Source of the DNA: DASPWV01 sp046726375
Lineage (GTDB): Bacteria; Acidobacteriota; Vicinamibacteria; Vicinamibacterales; UBA2999
Direction: 5' to 3'
Assembly: GCA_046726375.1 (NCBI GenBank)
Contig: JBKPAJ010000022.1
Location: 1-64,000, forward strand
DNA: 64,000 nt
Part shown: positions 25,945 to 34,111 of the stretch, in pieces
Layout of the letters: every line of letters starts with the position of its first letter
How positions within the stretch are numbered: position 1 is the first letter of the stretch
The notes under the pieces: model-generated
What the model was told of the DNA's origin: nothing
Databases searched by the model: none
The model's input: the letters and a program-made list of their open reading frames with translations, nothing else
Program-made: the position numbers and the translations under genes

Positions 25945-26078
25945 CGATGCCTACGCTGCCCATCGTGCCTAGGGTGCTTCGAGTGCGAGTGCTGGGGTGC
26001 AAACAGCCACCTCGCACCCGCATCCAGGGCACGCTACGCACCTTAGGCATCCCAGGCACTTTAGGCACCTTAGGCGCC
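25945..26078. repeat. Inverted array of degenerate 9-bp GTGCCTAGG-type units
   Basis: The left block (25945-26000) reads GATGCCTACGCTGCCCATCG and onward (GTGCCTAGGGTGCTTCGAG). The right block (26012-26078) holds the reverse complement series (CACCTTAGGCATCCCAGGCA, CTTTAGGCACCTTAGGC). Both have a 9-bp period and would pair with mismatches. It fills the spacer between htrA and the CYTH gene. Confidence 0.85.
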
Positions 26079-26103
26079 CCTCCCTGCGCTATCATCCGCC
26101 CCC

Positions 26104-26667
26104 ATGCCGTTAGAGCGGGAAATCAAGCTGCGCTTTGAGACACCGGAACACGCGCGCGAACGCGTGCTTGCAATGGGCGCGACGCCGCTGCGCGGACGCC
26201 GCTTGCAGGAAGACTTCCTTCTCGACACCAACGACGACACTCTCTACCGCCGGCGATGTGTGATGCGCGTGCGCAACGAAGGCGGTAAGGGCCTGCTCAC
26301 GTTCAAAGGCCCGGTGCAACCGGGCCCGATGAAGCTGCGCGAGGAGCACGAGACCGTCGTATCCGACGCCGACACGCTCCTGCGCATCCTGCAGGAACTC
26401 GGTCTCCATGTGTGGTTCCGTTACGAAAAGTACCGCGAGGAGTTTGCGGCCGAAGACGTCATCATCGCGATCGACGAAACCCCTGTGGGCACGTTTGTCG
26501 AAATCGAAGGCGGCGAGCAACACATTCACCAAACGGCGGCAGCACTCGGCAAGGCCCCGGCCGACTACATCACTGATTCCTACAGGATCCTGTTTCTGCA
26601 GCATCGCGCCCTGCATGGCCTGACAGACGGCGACATGTTGTTTGCAGCGGGCGGGGTTCGCTCCTGA
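26104..26667 (+). CDS. CYTH-domain protein (class IV adenylate cyclase/thiamine-triphosphatase-like)
   Basis: 187 residues of the CYTH superfamily. The diagnostic ExExK is present as LEREIKLRF (residues 3-11). Further charged beta-strands line the tunnel (RRRCVMRVRNEG, LLTFKGP, KLREEHE, YEKYREEF, VFVEIEG-like TFVEIEGGE). Members hydrolyse or cyclise triphosphate compounds; which one cannot be said from sequence. The next gene begins about 30 bp downstream, so they may be an operon. Confidence 0.88.
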   Translation: MPLEREIKLRFETPEHARERVLAMGATPLRGRRLQEDFLLDTNDDTLYRRRCVMRVRNEGGKGLLTFKGPVQPGPMKLREEHETVVSDADTLLRILQELGLHVWFRYEKYREEFAAEDVIIAIDETPVGTFVEIEGGEQHIHQTAAALGKAPADYITDSYRILFLQHRALHGLTDGDMLFAAGGVRS

Positions 26668-26696
26668 CCTCAATCGACCTGTCCACATGGCCTGCC

Positions 26697-27593
26697 ATGG
26701 TGCTGACCGCGGGCGTGGCCACGCGACTGCGACCGCTCTCCCATCTGCGCGCCAAGGCGGCGCTGCCCGTCGCGGGCGAGCCGCTCATCAGCCGGATTCT
26801 TCGCTGGCTGCACGACGCAGGCGTGCGGCGTGTCGTGATGAACCTGCATCATCGTCCCGAAACCGTGACACGCATCGTCGGTGAGGGCGCGGACTGGGGA
26901 CTGCAGGTTCGTTATTCGTGGGAGATGCCGATTCTTGGTTCCGCCGGGGGTCCCAAGCGCGCGCTGCCTCTGCTCGATGCCGACAGGTTTCTGATCGTCA
27001 ACGGCGACACGCTCACCGATTGCGCGCTGCAGGCCGTCGCCGAACAGCACGTCGGCAGCGGGGCGCTCGTGACCATGGCAGTGGTCAGGAAAGAAGTCGA
27101 CCGCGTCGTGGTCGCCGGCGACGACGAGATCGTGACGGGTTTTGCGAAGCGCTCGGCCAGCGCGTCCGCTGGATGGCACTTCATCGGAGTGCAGGCCGTC
27201 ACCGTCGCCGCCTTCGAAGCGGTTCCAGACGACGCGCCTTTTGAAATCGTCAAGGAACTCTATCCCGCATTGATTGCGCGCCAGCCGGGGTCTGTGCGGG
27301 TGTATCGCTCCCGTGCTGAGTTTCTGGATGTCGGCACGGCGGCCGATTACCTGTCGACGGTCGACGTCGTGAGCAGGCGCGAAAGGCGTGAGCTGGATCG
27401 CGGCTCCGGCACAACGATCGCCCCTACGGCCCACGTCGCTCATTCGGTGCTCTGGGATCGCGTTCACGTGCAGGAATACGCCGAGCTCACCGATTGCATC
27501 GTCGGTGACGATGTCGTGATTCCACCTGGAGCGTCGTACCAGCGGTGCGTGATCGTCAATGGCGCGGCAGGACTCGAAGTCAGTCCGTTCTGA
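26697..27593 (+). CDS. Sugar-1-phosphate nucleotidyltransferase, MurU-like
   Basis: 298 residues: a Rossmann-like nucleotidyltransferase domain (VLTAGVATRLRPLS as the nucleotide loop, LPVAGEPLISRIL, FLIVNGDTLTD with the metal Asp) plus a short left-handed beta-helix start at the C-terminus (IAPTAHVAHSVLWDRVHVQE). The family makes NDP-sugars. Similarity to MurU (UDP-MurNAc recycling) is suggested by the AmgK-like kinase four genes on. The ATG at 26697 starts directly at the nucleotide-binding strand, so the N-terminus is unusually short; a non-standard upstream start cannot be excluded. The usual G-GTRL is here VATRL. Confidence 0.85.
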   Translation: MVLTAGVATRLRPLSHLRAKAALPVAGEPLISRILRWLHDAGVRRVVMNLHHRPETVTRIVGEGADWGLQVRYSWEMPILGSAGGPKRALPLLDADRFLIVNGDTLTDCALQAVAEQHVGSGALVTMAVVRKEVDRVVVAGDDEIVTGFAKRSASASAGWHFIGVQAVTVAAFEAVPDDAPFEIVKELYPALIARQPGSVRVYRSRAEFLDVGTAADYLSTVDVVSRRERRELDRGSGTTIAPTAHVAHSVLWDRVHVQEYAELTDCIVGDDVVIPPGASYQRCVIVNGAAGLEVSPF

Positions 27594-29760
27594 GTCGCCA
27601 CACCTGAATCGCGTCGAGCGGTTTATCGAGGGTCGTTTCCGGATCTTCCCGGCGGTTCCGAAAGCGCGTCTCCCAGAACAGCGGCGCCCACAGTGGCGGC
27701 ACTGCCTCGCTGCGAAACTCCAGCCGATAACGCGTGTGGCCCGACCGAAGCCGTTCCAAGAATCGCGCGCCCGAAGGAGTTGCAGCAAACCGCTGCGCGT
27801 AGGTTTCACTCAACACGAAATACTCCGGCCAATGCGCAACCTGGTCCATCTGCAACGGCACGTACGGCCACACATCGAAGCAGCCGAGCGGAGGCACGTA
27901 TTGCGCGTCCATCGTCACACCGACGCTCGTGCCGCACGGAATCTCACGCGCAATCCATGCCGCCGCTGAGTACCGCGCATCAGCGTGGAAGGCACGATTT
28001 TGTCCGATCGCGTTAACGAGACTGACGCCGATCACGAGGGCTGCGATCGCGCGCGGAACGCGGCGTGGCACCGCCGCGTGGAGCAACATCGAACCAAGAA
28101 AGAGGCCGCCAAGCACTGCCGCAACCGGAAGCCAGCCGATAAAGAAGCGGTCATAGACGTACATCACCACGCCGAGGAAGCCGACGACGTACGTGGCGAG
28201 CGGCACCATGAAGCTCGCCAGACGCCGGCCATGCCCCGAGTAAATTTCCCACACGCATGCGCCGAGGAATGTGAGCGTCAATGGCACGCCAGCCGCCCAT
28301 ACCAACGTCACCGCGACGGCCCGAAGCAACTGCAGATACCCGACGGCCGAGTGGGGAAACATCTGAAATTTGCCGACACTGTTGCTGGTCATGAACTGAA
28401 CGTGGTCGGCAAAGCGGTCCCACGCCCATGGAATGCCCTGACCGATTGCGAAGGCGGCGAGTGTTGCCGCGGCAATGACATAAACGCGGCGATCGTGTGC
28501 GCGCCTGAGCACAAGGAGCACCGCGATCGGCGCGGCGAGATAGTAGCCGTATGCCTGGTCCTTCACCGCGAGGCTGAGACCAACGCTCACCGCGAACAAC
28601 GCACTGGCTGTCAAGTCGCGCCGGCGCACGAAATTCAACCACGCCCACCAGCTTGCCGTCATCAAGAACAAGTGAGGCGTTTCGAGATTGGCAAACGGTC
28701 CGAAGTAAACCACTATCGGAGTGAGCGCGAGCAGCGCTACGGCAAATGCCCCGGCAATCGAATCGCCGAACTGCCGGGCGATGTCGAACGTCATCACGAG
28801 CGTGAGGAACAGCAAGCCAACGCTCACCAGCCGCACGACGAGGAGCATCAGCGGCGCAACTGTGGGATCGACCAATGCCAGATCGAACAGGGCACTGGCC
28901 CACACAAACGGCTGCAGCACCAGCGTGATGAATGCTGGATATCCGCTTGGCCAGCGCAGATTCCATTCTCGAAACAGCTCCGGACTTACGCCAAGCGTGT
29001 CGAGCGGCATGAGCTCGTCGCCCGAAAACTTGCCGTGCACCCACACGCCGTAGTCGATGTGCCACAGCGCCATCGCAACACCAATTGCCGCCGCCGCGAT
29101 AAACCACTTGTCCCGACAGATCGTTCCGACCGGCGGCAAATAGCGCGAGTCAGATAGCCGCAAGATGCCGAGCGTCGCGATATATAGAAGAGTGAAATAG
29201 GTCAACCCGACCAAGGCGAGCGGCCACAATTGCCGGATGCGCAGTTCGCGATACGTGATCGGCCGCGGGAACAGTGGCCCGGGGTGCGTGATGTCTCCGC
29301 GGCTGCCCCACTGCCCCAGTATCAGCAGTCTTCCACCCCCCGCTTCGAGGTAGCGAACGCGAAACGAATGGACGCCACGATCAAGAAACACCTCGCCGAC
29401 CACGTTCTGCGGCGAATGTAGTCCACCGTTGTCGATGACCAGCCGGTCGTCAATCCACAACCAGCTCCCATCGTCCGACTTGGTCGCGAATCGAAGCACA
29501 TTGGGTTGATGCGTCACCAGCACACCGGTCCATTCGACGGTGAACTGCGACAGTTGATTGAGCTCGGCATGACTCGCCAGCGTCTCTGTTGAGATCTCGC
29601 GTTCGACGGTTTCGATAATCGGCGGACCGGACCAGGAGTCGTTTGCGTAATAACGTGCAATGGTGCCCGTTGTGAGCGGTGCCGGCGCCACCCACTGTGC
29701 AGCGACGAGGGCGACGATGAGTGAAAGAAGCAGGAGGTACGCGACTTGGCGCGCTCGCAT
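27580..29760 (-). CDS. PA14-domain/GT-C-like membrane protein
   Basis: 726 residues. One N-terminal helix precedes an extracytoplasmic PA14-like domain (about 30-165: YYANDSWSGPPI, RFATKSDDGSWLWIDDRLVI, GVHSFRVRYLEAGGGRLL). About a dozen transmembrane helices follow, with GT-C character in the first loop (GVWVHGKFSGDELMPLDTLG). Such fusions probably place carbohydrate-binding next to a polyprenyl-sugar glycosyltransferase; activity is inferred. It overlaps the 3' end of the nucleotidyltransferase gene by 14 bp on the other strand. It is divergent from the SGNH lipoprotein gene. Confidence 0.85.
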   Translation of the reverse strand: MRARQVAYLLLLSLIVALVAAQWVAPAPLTTGTIARYYANDSWSGPPIIETVEREISTETLASHAELNQLSQFTVEWTGVLVTHQPNVLRFATKSDDGSWLWIDDRLVIDNGGLHSPQNVVGEVFLDRGVHSFRVRYLEAGGGRLLILGQWGSRGDITHPGPLFPRPITYRELRIRQLWPLALVGLTYFTLLYIATLGILRLSDSRYLPPVGTICRDKWFIAAAAIGVAMALWHIDYGVWVHGKFSGDELMPLDTLGVSPELFREWNLRWPSGYPAFITLVLQPFVWASALFDLALVDPTVAPLMLLVVRLVSVGLLFLTLVMTFDIARQFGDSIAGAFAVALLALTPIVVYFGPFANLETPHLFLMTASWWAWLNFVRRRDLTASALFAVSVGLSLAVKDQAYGYYLAAPIAVLLVLRRAHDRRVYVIAAATLAAFAIGQGIPWAWDRFADHVQFMTSNSVGKFQMFPHSAVGYLQLLRAVAVTLVWAAGVPLTLTFLGACVWEIYSGHGRRLASFMVPLATYVVGFLGVVMYVYDRFFIGWLPVAAVLGGLFLGSMLLHAAVPRRVPRAIAALVIGVSLVNAIGQNRAFHADARYSAAAWIAREIPCGTSVGVTMDAQYVPPLGCFDVWPYVPLQMDQVAHWPEYFVLSETYAQRFAATPSGARFLERLRSGHTRYRLEFRSEAVPPLWAPLFWETRFRNRREDPETTLDKPLDAIQVWRLRTD

Positions 29761-29780
29761 CGAAATGTAGAATAGTTCGG

Positions 29781-30617
29781 ATGTTCAGCAATTCGGCCAT
29801 CCGGCCGTGCATGGCTGTTATCGTCTTGGCCGCCGCCAGCGCGTGCTCGGAGACGCCGACCAGTCCGTCACGCACGCTGACGCCGTCGGCCGGCCTTGTC
29901 GCACTCGAGCAGCTCGCGGTTCCGGTGCCACCGGCGCTTGCCCCCAATCCACCGAATGTGCTCGGCGCAACGCGATTTGTGGCATTTGGCGACAGCATCA
30001 CCTACGGTGTGCTTGCCAGCTACGACGGTTCGATCCTGTACGACGGCTCGCCGGGATCGTACCCAGCGCGGCTCCAGCTCGGGCTGTCTTACTATCACCC
30101 GCCGCAGGCCAGCCTTTTTCGTGTGTTGAATCGCGGCGTCCCCGGCGAACCGGTTGTATCGGTGCCGGGATTCGAGGGGGGAGCCGTGCGCATCGATTCG
30201 GTCCTGGCCAACGATCGGCCGCAAGTGCTGCTCCTGCTCGAAGGGATTAACGACTTGGCCGGTGGGATCCCTGCAGACACCATCGCGGCAGGCCTGCGGA
30301 GAATCCTCGACCACTCGGTGGCAGCCGGCGTGCCTGTCGTTATCGCCACGATGTTTCAAACCTACCCGATCGTAAAGGACGATGGAACCGAGCGGTCCAA
30401 TGGGGCGGAGCTGGTCCCTACGCTGAATGAACGCATCCGACAAATTGCGAATCGGCAAAACGTGTATCTGGTCGATTTGTACGTTGCGTTTGGCGCCGAT
30501 CACACTCTCGTGGGCGGCGACGGTCTTCATCCCACCGAGGCAGGCTACGAGCGAATGGCAAGTACCTTCCTGGCAAAGATTCACGAACGATTCCCCGTTC
30601 GGGGCTCCTTTCAGTGA
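29781..30617 (+). CDS. SGNH/GDSL hydrolase lipoprotein
   Basis: 278 residues. A lipobox-like AAASAC near residue 22 marks a lipoprotein. SGNH blocks are visible: FGDSIT with nucleophile Ser72, EGIND (block III Asn) and DGLHP with Asp247 and His250. It is an esterase or acyl/acetyl-hydrolase outside the cytoplasm, substrate unknown. The start is the ATG at 29781, placed to give the signal peptide. It overlaps the next gene by four bases (GTGA), so it is translationally coupled to the kinase gene. Confidence 0.9.
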   Translation: MFSNSAIRPCMAVIVLAAASACSETPTSPSRTLTPSAGLVALEQLAVPVPPALAPNPPNVLGATRFVAFGDSITYGVLASYDGSILYDGSPGSYPARLQLGLSYYHPPQASLFRVLNRGVPGEPVVSVPGFEGGAVRIDSVLANDRPQVLLLLEGINDLAGGIPADTIAAGLRRILDHSVAAGVPVVIATMFQTYPIVKDDGTERSNGAELVPTLNERIRQIANRQNVYLVDLYVAFGADHTLVGGDGLHPTEAGYERMASTFLAKIHERFPVRGSFQ

Positions 30618-31639
30618 CCCAGCCGGATGACGGCCGCAAGCGAATTGCGCAGTACCTCAGCGAACAGGGTCTGACGGCGGACCTTCTCCAAGTGCTGCCG
30701 CTGACGGGAGATGCGTCGGACCGGCGCTATTTTCGCGTCCTGCTTCATGACGACGACTCAATCGTGCTGGCGCTGCACGCGGGCGAAATTCAGTTCGAGA
30801 CGATGCCGTTCGTGAGCGTGGCGCGGTTGATGAGCGCCGTGCCGCTTCCGGTTCCACGCATCCTGCACCACTCCAATCCGCTTGGCATCATCGCGCTGCA
30901 GGATCTCGGCGACGTCACGCTACAGGCGCACCTCGGCGCTGCCACACCTGATCAGCACGACGCGCTGTATCGCCAGGCGGTCTCATTTCTGGCGAAGCTC
31001 CAGGCGCGCGGGGCGGACCTTGCGGCTGACGAGTATCCGCCGTACCGGATCGCCTTCGATACCGACAAGCTGTCGTGGGAGTTCGAGTTCTTTTACAAGT
31101 GGTTCCTCAAGGCATATCGCGGCGCTTCGCCTTCGGTGCCGGTGCAGGAAGCGCTGTCGCGCGAGTGGTCCACGATCGTCGAGGAGCTCGCGAACGAGCC
31201 GCGCGTGTTGTGCCACCGCGATTATCACAGCCGAAATCTGATGTTGCGTGGCGGTGAGCTGTTCATCATCGATTTCCAGGATGCGCGCATGGGACCGGAC
31301 ACCTACGATCTCGTCTCGTTGCTGCGCGACTCGTACGTGGATCTCACTTCGCGCCAGGTGGACGAGCTGATCGCATACTTCCTCGCGCTCAAGCACGGCG
31401 CGAAAGGGGTATCGGCCGATGAGGAGGCGGAATTTCGCCGCCGTTTCGACCTCATGGCCCTGCAGCGCAACTTCAAGGCGCTGGGCACGTTCGGCTATCA
31501 AACGGTCAGCCGCGCCAACTCGGTGTACATCCAATACATGCCGCGGACGTTGAATTACGTGCGCGTGAACCTCTCCAAATACCCGCGCTTCGGCCGTCTC
31601 CAGGAACTGCTTGCGCCGCTGATCGAAGAACTGCGCTGA
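30614..31639 (+). CDS. APH-fold sugar kinase, AmgK-like
   Basis: 341 residues of the aminoglycoside phosphotransferase fold. The nucleotide-binding N-lobe (DASDRRYFRV), catalytic loop CHRDYHSRNLM (Asp203) and metal-binding IIDFQDARMG (Asp220) are visible. The C-terminal helical part matches AmgK, the kinase that phosphorylates MurNAc/GlcNAc at C1 before MurU. A MurU-like gene lies at 26697. The GTG start overlaps the lipoprotein stop. Cytoplasmic. The pairing supports a cell-wall sugar recycling or NDP-sugar route. Confidence 0.85.
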   Translation: MTQPDDGRKRIAQYLSEQGLTADLLQVLPLTGDASDRRYFRVLLHDDDSIVLALHAGEIQFETMPFVSVARLMSAVPLPVPRILHHSNPLGIIALQDLGDVTLQAHLGAATPDQHDALYRQAVSFLAKLQARGADLAADEYPPYRIAFDTDKLSWEFEFFYKWFLKAYRGASPSVPVQEALSREWSTIVEELANEPRVLCHRDYHSRNLMLRGGELFIIDFQDARMGPDTYDLVSLLRDSYVDLTSRQVDELIAYFLALKHGAKGVSADEEAEFRRRFDLMALQRNFKALGTFGYQTVSRANSVYIQYMPRTLNYVRVNLSKYPRFGRLQELLAPLIEELR

Positions 31640-31652
31640 CCGGAGCATCTTT

Positions 31653-31735
31653 AGGTCCGCCTCGACCGTCTTCGCTGCGCTGGCTTCCATCGCATGCGAG
31701 CGATGGTGAGACGCCTCGGTGGCGAAGGCGGGCCT
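31653..31735. repeat. Palindromic intergenic element
   Basis: Nested stems: AGGTCCGCC/GGCGGGCCT outside, CTTCGC/GCGAAG in the middle and CCATCGC/GCGATGG around 31687-31706 inside. It resembles GTCCGCCTTCGC-type dispersed palindromes of related genomes. It lies between the kinase stop and the next start. Confidence 0.6.
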
Positions 31736-31775
31736 GCTAAGATACGAATTTGCCCCATTTCCCAAGGAGCTGTCT

Positions 31776-32729
31776 GTGAGCAGCCCTCGCTTTGGCGTCT
31801 CCACGCACCTGTTTCACGACCGCCGCCTCGACCGTGAGCACCTGGTCGAGATGGCAGCGCATGGCTTCGAGTGCGTCGAAGTGTTCGCCACGCGGACCCA
31901 CTTCGACTATCACGACAGCGTCGCCGTGCGCGCGCTGGCGGAGTGGCTGGAGGACACGCGTTTGGTCCTGAACTCGGTGCACGCGCCGATCAATGCGAGC
32001 CTGATCGACGGCCAGTGGGGCGAGACGTTTTCCAACGCGATCACGGATCAGGCGCTCCGCCAGCGGGCGGTCGCGGAGGCGGAGGCCGCGCTGGCCATCG
32101 CTCAGACCGTGCCGTATCGCCATCTGGTCGTGCACCTGGGCGTTCCCGACAGCTGGAAGCCCTCGTCCGGCGATAACAACCGTGACGCGGCGCGACGCAG
32201 TGTCGAATCGCTTCAGGAGATGGCCCAGAGAGTGGGCGTTAAGCTCGCGCTCGAAATCATTCCGAACCGTTTGTCGAGCGCCGAACAGCTCGTGTCGCTC
32301 ATCGAGAACGATCTCGACGGCGCCGACGTGGGCATCTGCATGGACGTCGGGCACGCGTTCATGATGGGCGACCTGGCAGACGCGATCGAGACGTGCGCAG
32401 AGCACCTGATCACGACGCATCTCCACGACAACAAGCGCAGGTCGGACGATCATCTCGCGCCCGGCGAAGGCGCCATCGACTGGCCCGCCGCGCTGATGTC
32501 GCTGCAGAAAATCGGCTACGAGGGAGCCTGGATGTTCGAAGTCGCGAATACGTCGACCGCCACCGCGGTGCTTGGCAAAATCGAGACGGCACGTCGCCGC
32601 TTCGACGAGCTTCTGGGATTCGACTTCGCACCGCACCCGGAGCACCCGGAGCACCGATCGCACCCGGCGCACGTGGATCCAGACCACCCGGAGAAGCACC
32701 TGGATCCAGACCACCCGGAGAAACTGTGA
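31776..32729 (+). CDS. Sugar phosphate isomerase/epimerase (xylose isomerase-like TIM barrel)
   Basis: 317 residues, AP-endonuclease-2-like TIM barrel: FGVSTHLFHDRRLDREHLVE, FECVEVFA, HAPINASLID, LVVHLGVP, LALEIIPNRLSS, ICMDVGHAFMMGD, TTHLHDNKRRSDDHLAPGEG and WMFEVANT. The metal-binding Glu, Asp and His positions are all present. The GTG at 31776 is set by AAGGAG at 31764-31769. The C-terminal 32 residues (HPEHPEHRSHP..DPDHPEK) are encoded by a 9/27-bp repeat and are not part of the fold. The stop overlaps the asnS start (GTGA). Confidence 0.88.
   Translation: MSSPRFGVSTHLFHDRRLDREHLVEMAAHGFECVEVFATRTHFDYHDSVAVRALAEWLEDTRLVLNSVHAPINASLIDGQWGETFSNAITDQALRQRAVAEAEAALAIAQTVPYRHLVVHLGVPDSWKPSSGDNNRDAARRSVESLQEMAQRVGVKLALEIIPNRLSSAEQLVSLIENDLDGADVGICMDVGHAFMMGDLADAIETCAEHLITTHLHDNKRRSDDHLAPGEGAIDWPAALMSLQKIGYEGAWMFEVANTSTATAVLGKIETARRRFDELLGFDFAPHPEHPEHRSHPAHVDPDHPEKHLDPDHPEKL
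32636..32722 (+). repeat. Coding 9/27-bp direct repeat in the isomerase C-terminus
   Basis: GCACCCGGA occurs three times with variants (GCACCGATC, GCACGTGGA). A unit of 27 bp (TCCAGACCACCCGGAGAAGC and so on) is repeated twice. It encodes HPEHPEH and two DPDHPEK copies. The second copy also supplies the GGAG ribosome-binding site for asnS. Confidence 0.8.
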
Positions 32730-34021
32730 CGCACGTCACGATTGACAGGATCGGCGAGCACCTCGGCAAGACCGTTACCATCAAAGGCTGGCTGCACAAC
32801 CGGCGCTCGAGCGGCAAAATCCATTTCCTCGTCGTCCGCGACGGGACCGGATTTCTGCAGGTCGTCATGGGCAAGAACGATGTGCCCGAAGAGACATTCA
32901 AGGCAGCCGACCATCTCTCGCAGGAAACCTCGCTCGTCGTGACCGGCACCGTGCGCGAAGACAAGCGCGCCAAGGGCGGCTACGAACTCACCGCCAACGC
33001 GCTCGAAGTCGTCGGACCGGCGCAGGACTACCCCATCACGCCGAAGGAGCACGGCGTGGACTACCTGATGGATCGCCGCCATCTGTGGATTCGGAGCGAG
33101 CGGCAGACCGCCATCCTCAAGGTGCGGCACGAAATCATCGCTGCGGTCCGCGACTACTTCAACAGCAACGGCTTCATCCTCTGCGACACGCCGATCTTCA
33201 CGCCCGCAGCGTGCGAGGGGACGACGACGCTGTTTCCGGTGCAGTACTTCGAAGACAACACGGCATATTTGACGCAGAGCGGACAGCTCTACAACGAAGC
33301 CAATGCGATGGCGCTCGGCAAGGTGTATTGCTTCGGACCAACGTTCCGCGCTGAGAAAAGCAAGACACGCCGCCACCTGACGGAGTTCTGGATGGTGGAG
33401 CCCGAAATGGCCTATGCCGATCTCAACGATGTGATCGCGCTGGCCGAAGGCTTGATCAGCTCCGTTGTCGCGCGCGTGCTCGATCAACGTCGCAGCGAAT
33501 TGACGCTGCTCGAGCGCGACACGTCAAAGCTGGAATCCGTAAAGGCGCCCTTTCCACGCATGACCTACGATGCAGCCGCGAAGCTCCTAGTGGAAAAAGG
33601 TCTGCCGTTCGAGCACGGGACCGATCTCGGTGGCACCGACGAAACGGTGCTGTCACAGCAGTTCGACAAACCGCTGTGCGTGACGCATTACCCGGCAGCG
33701 ATAAAGGCGTTTTACATGCAGCCGGATCCGGCACAGCCCGACAAAGCGCTGTGCGTCGACGTTCTTGCGCCTGAGGGATACGGGGAGATTATCGGCGGCG
33801 GTCAGCGTCTCGACGACTACGACCTCCTCGTGCAGCGGATCAAAGAACACAATCTGCCGATCGAAGCGTTCGAGTGGTATCTCGATCTGCGGCGCTTCGG
33901 CACCGTGCCGCATGGCGGTTTCGGCATGGGCATCGAGCGATGCGTGGCATGGATCTGCGGTCTCGAGCACGTGCGCGAAACCATTCCGTACGCGCGGATG
34001 CTGTATCGGCTGTATCCGTGA
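32726..34021 (+). CDS. asnS: Asparaginyl-tRNA synthetase
   Basis: 431 residues, class IIb synthetase that charges tRNA-Asn. An OB-fold anticodon-binding domain (VTIKGWLHNRRSSGKIHFLV) precedes a catalytic core with motif 2 FGPTFRAEKSKTRRHLTEFW and motif 3 GGFGMGIERCVAWICGL. Its features favour AsnRS over AspRS (short, no bacterial insertion). The GTG at 32726 overlaps the upstream stop, with GGAG six bases before it. Confidence 0.95.
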   Translation: MTHVTIDRIGEHLGKTVTIKGWLHNRRSSGKIHFLVVRDGTGFLQVVMGKNDVPEETFKAADHLSQETSLVVTGTVREDKRAKGGYELTANALEVVGPAQDYPITPKEHGVDYLMDRRHLWIRSERQTAILKVRHEIIAAVRDYFNSNGFILCDTPIFTPAACEGTTTLFPVQYFEDNTAYLTQSGQLYNEANAMALGKVYCFGPTFRAEKSKTRRHLTEFWMVEPEMAYADLNDVIALAEGLISSVVARVLDQRRSELTLLERDTSKLESVKAPFPRMTYDAAAKLLVEKGLPFEHGTDLGGTDETVLSQQFDKPLCVTHYPAAIKAFYMQPDPAQPDKALCVDVLAPEGYGEIIGGGQRLDDYDLLVQRIKEHNLPIEAFEWYLDLRRFGTVPHGGFGMGIERCVAWICGLEHVRETIPYARMLYRLYP

Positions 34022-34111
34022 GAGAGCAGATGCAAGTTGACGAAGGCGAGTGACTCCTGTGGCGTTTTTGCATTTGGCACTGCGCATTGTGAATTTTCCA
34101 TTTGAAGTGAC
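34022..34111. other. Spacer asnS-rimO with degenerate repeats
   Basis: 90 bases. There are several TTTGCATTT-like units (TTTTTGCATTTGG, CATTGTGAATTTTCCATTTG) but no complementary left arm beyond a short GATGCAAG. This could be a decayed array of the class seen elsewhere. No gene. Confidence 0.35.

Noticed and set aside
24386..26095. 569-residue minus-strand frame opposite htrA
   Set aside because: Shadow frame of the protease gene; no recognisable domain.
32393..32725. Upstream extension of asnS
   Set aside because: Lies inside the isomerase gene and is arginine-rich; the AsnRS OB fold begins at 32726 with a proper ribosome-binding site.
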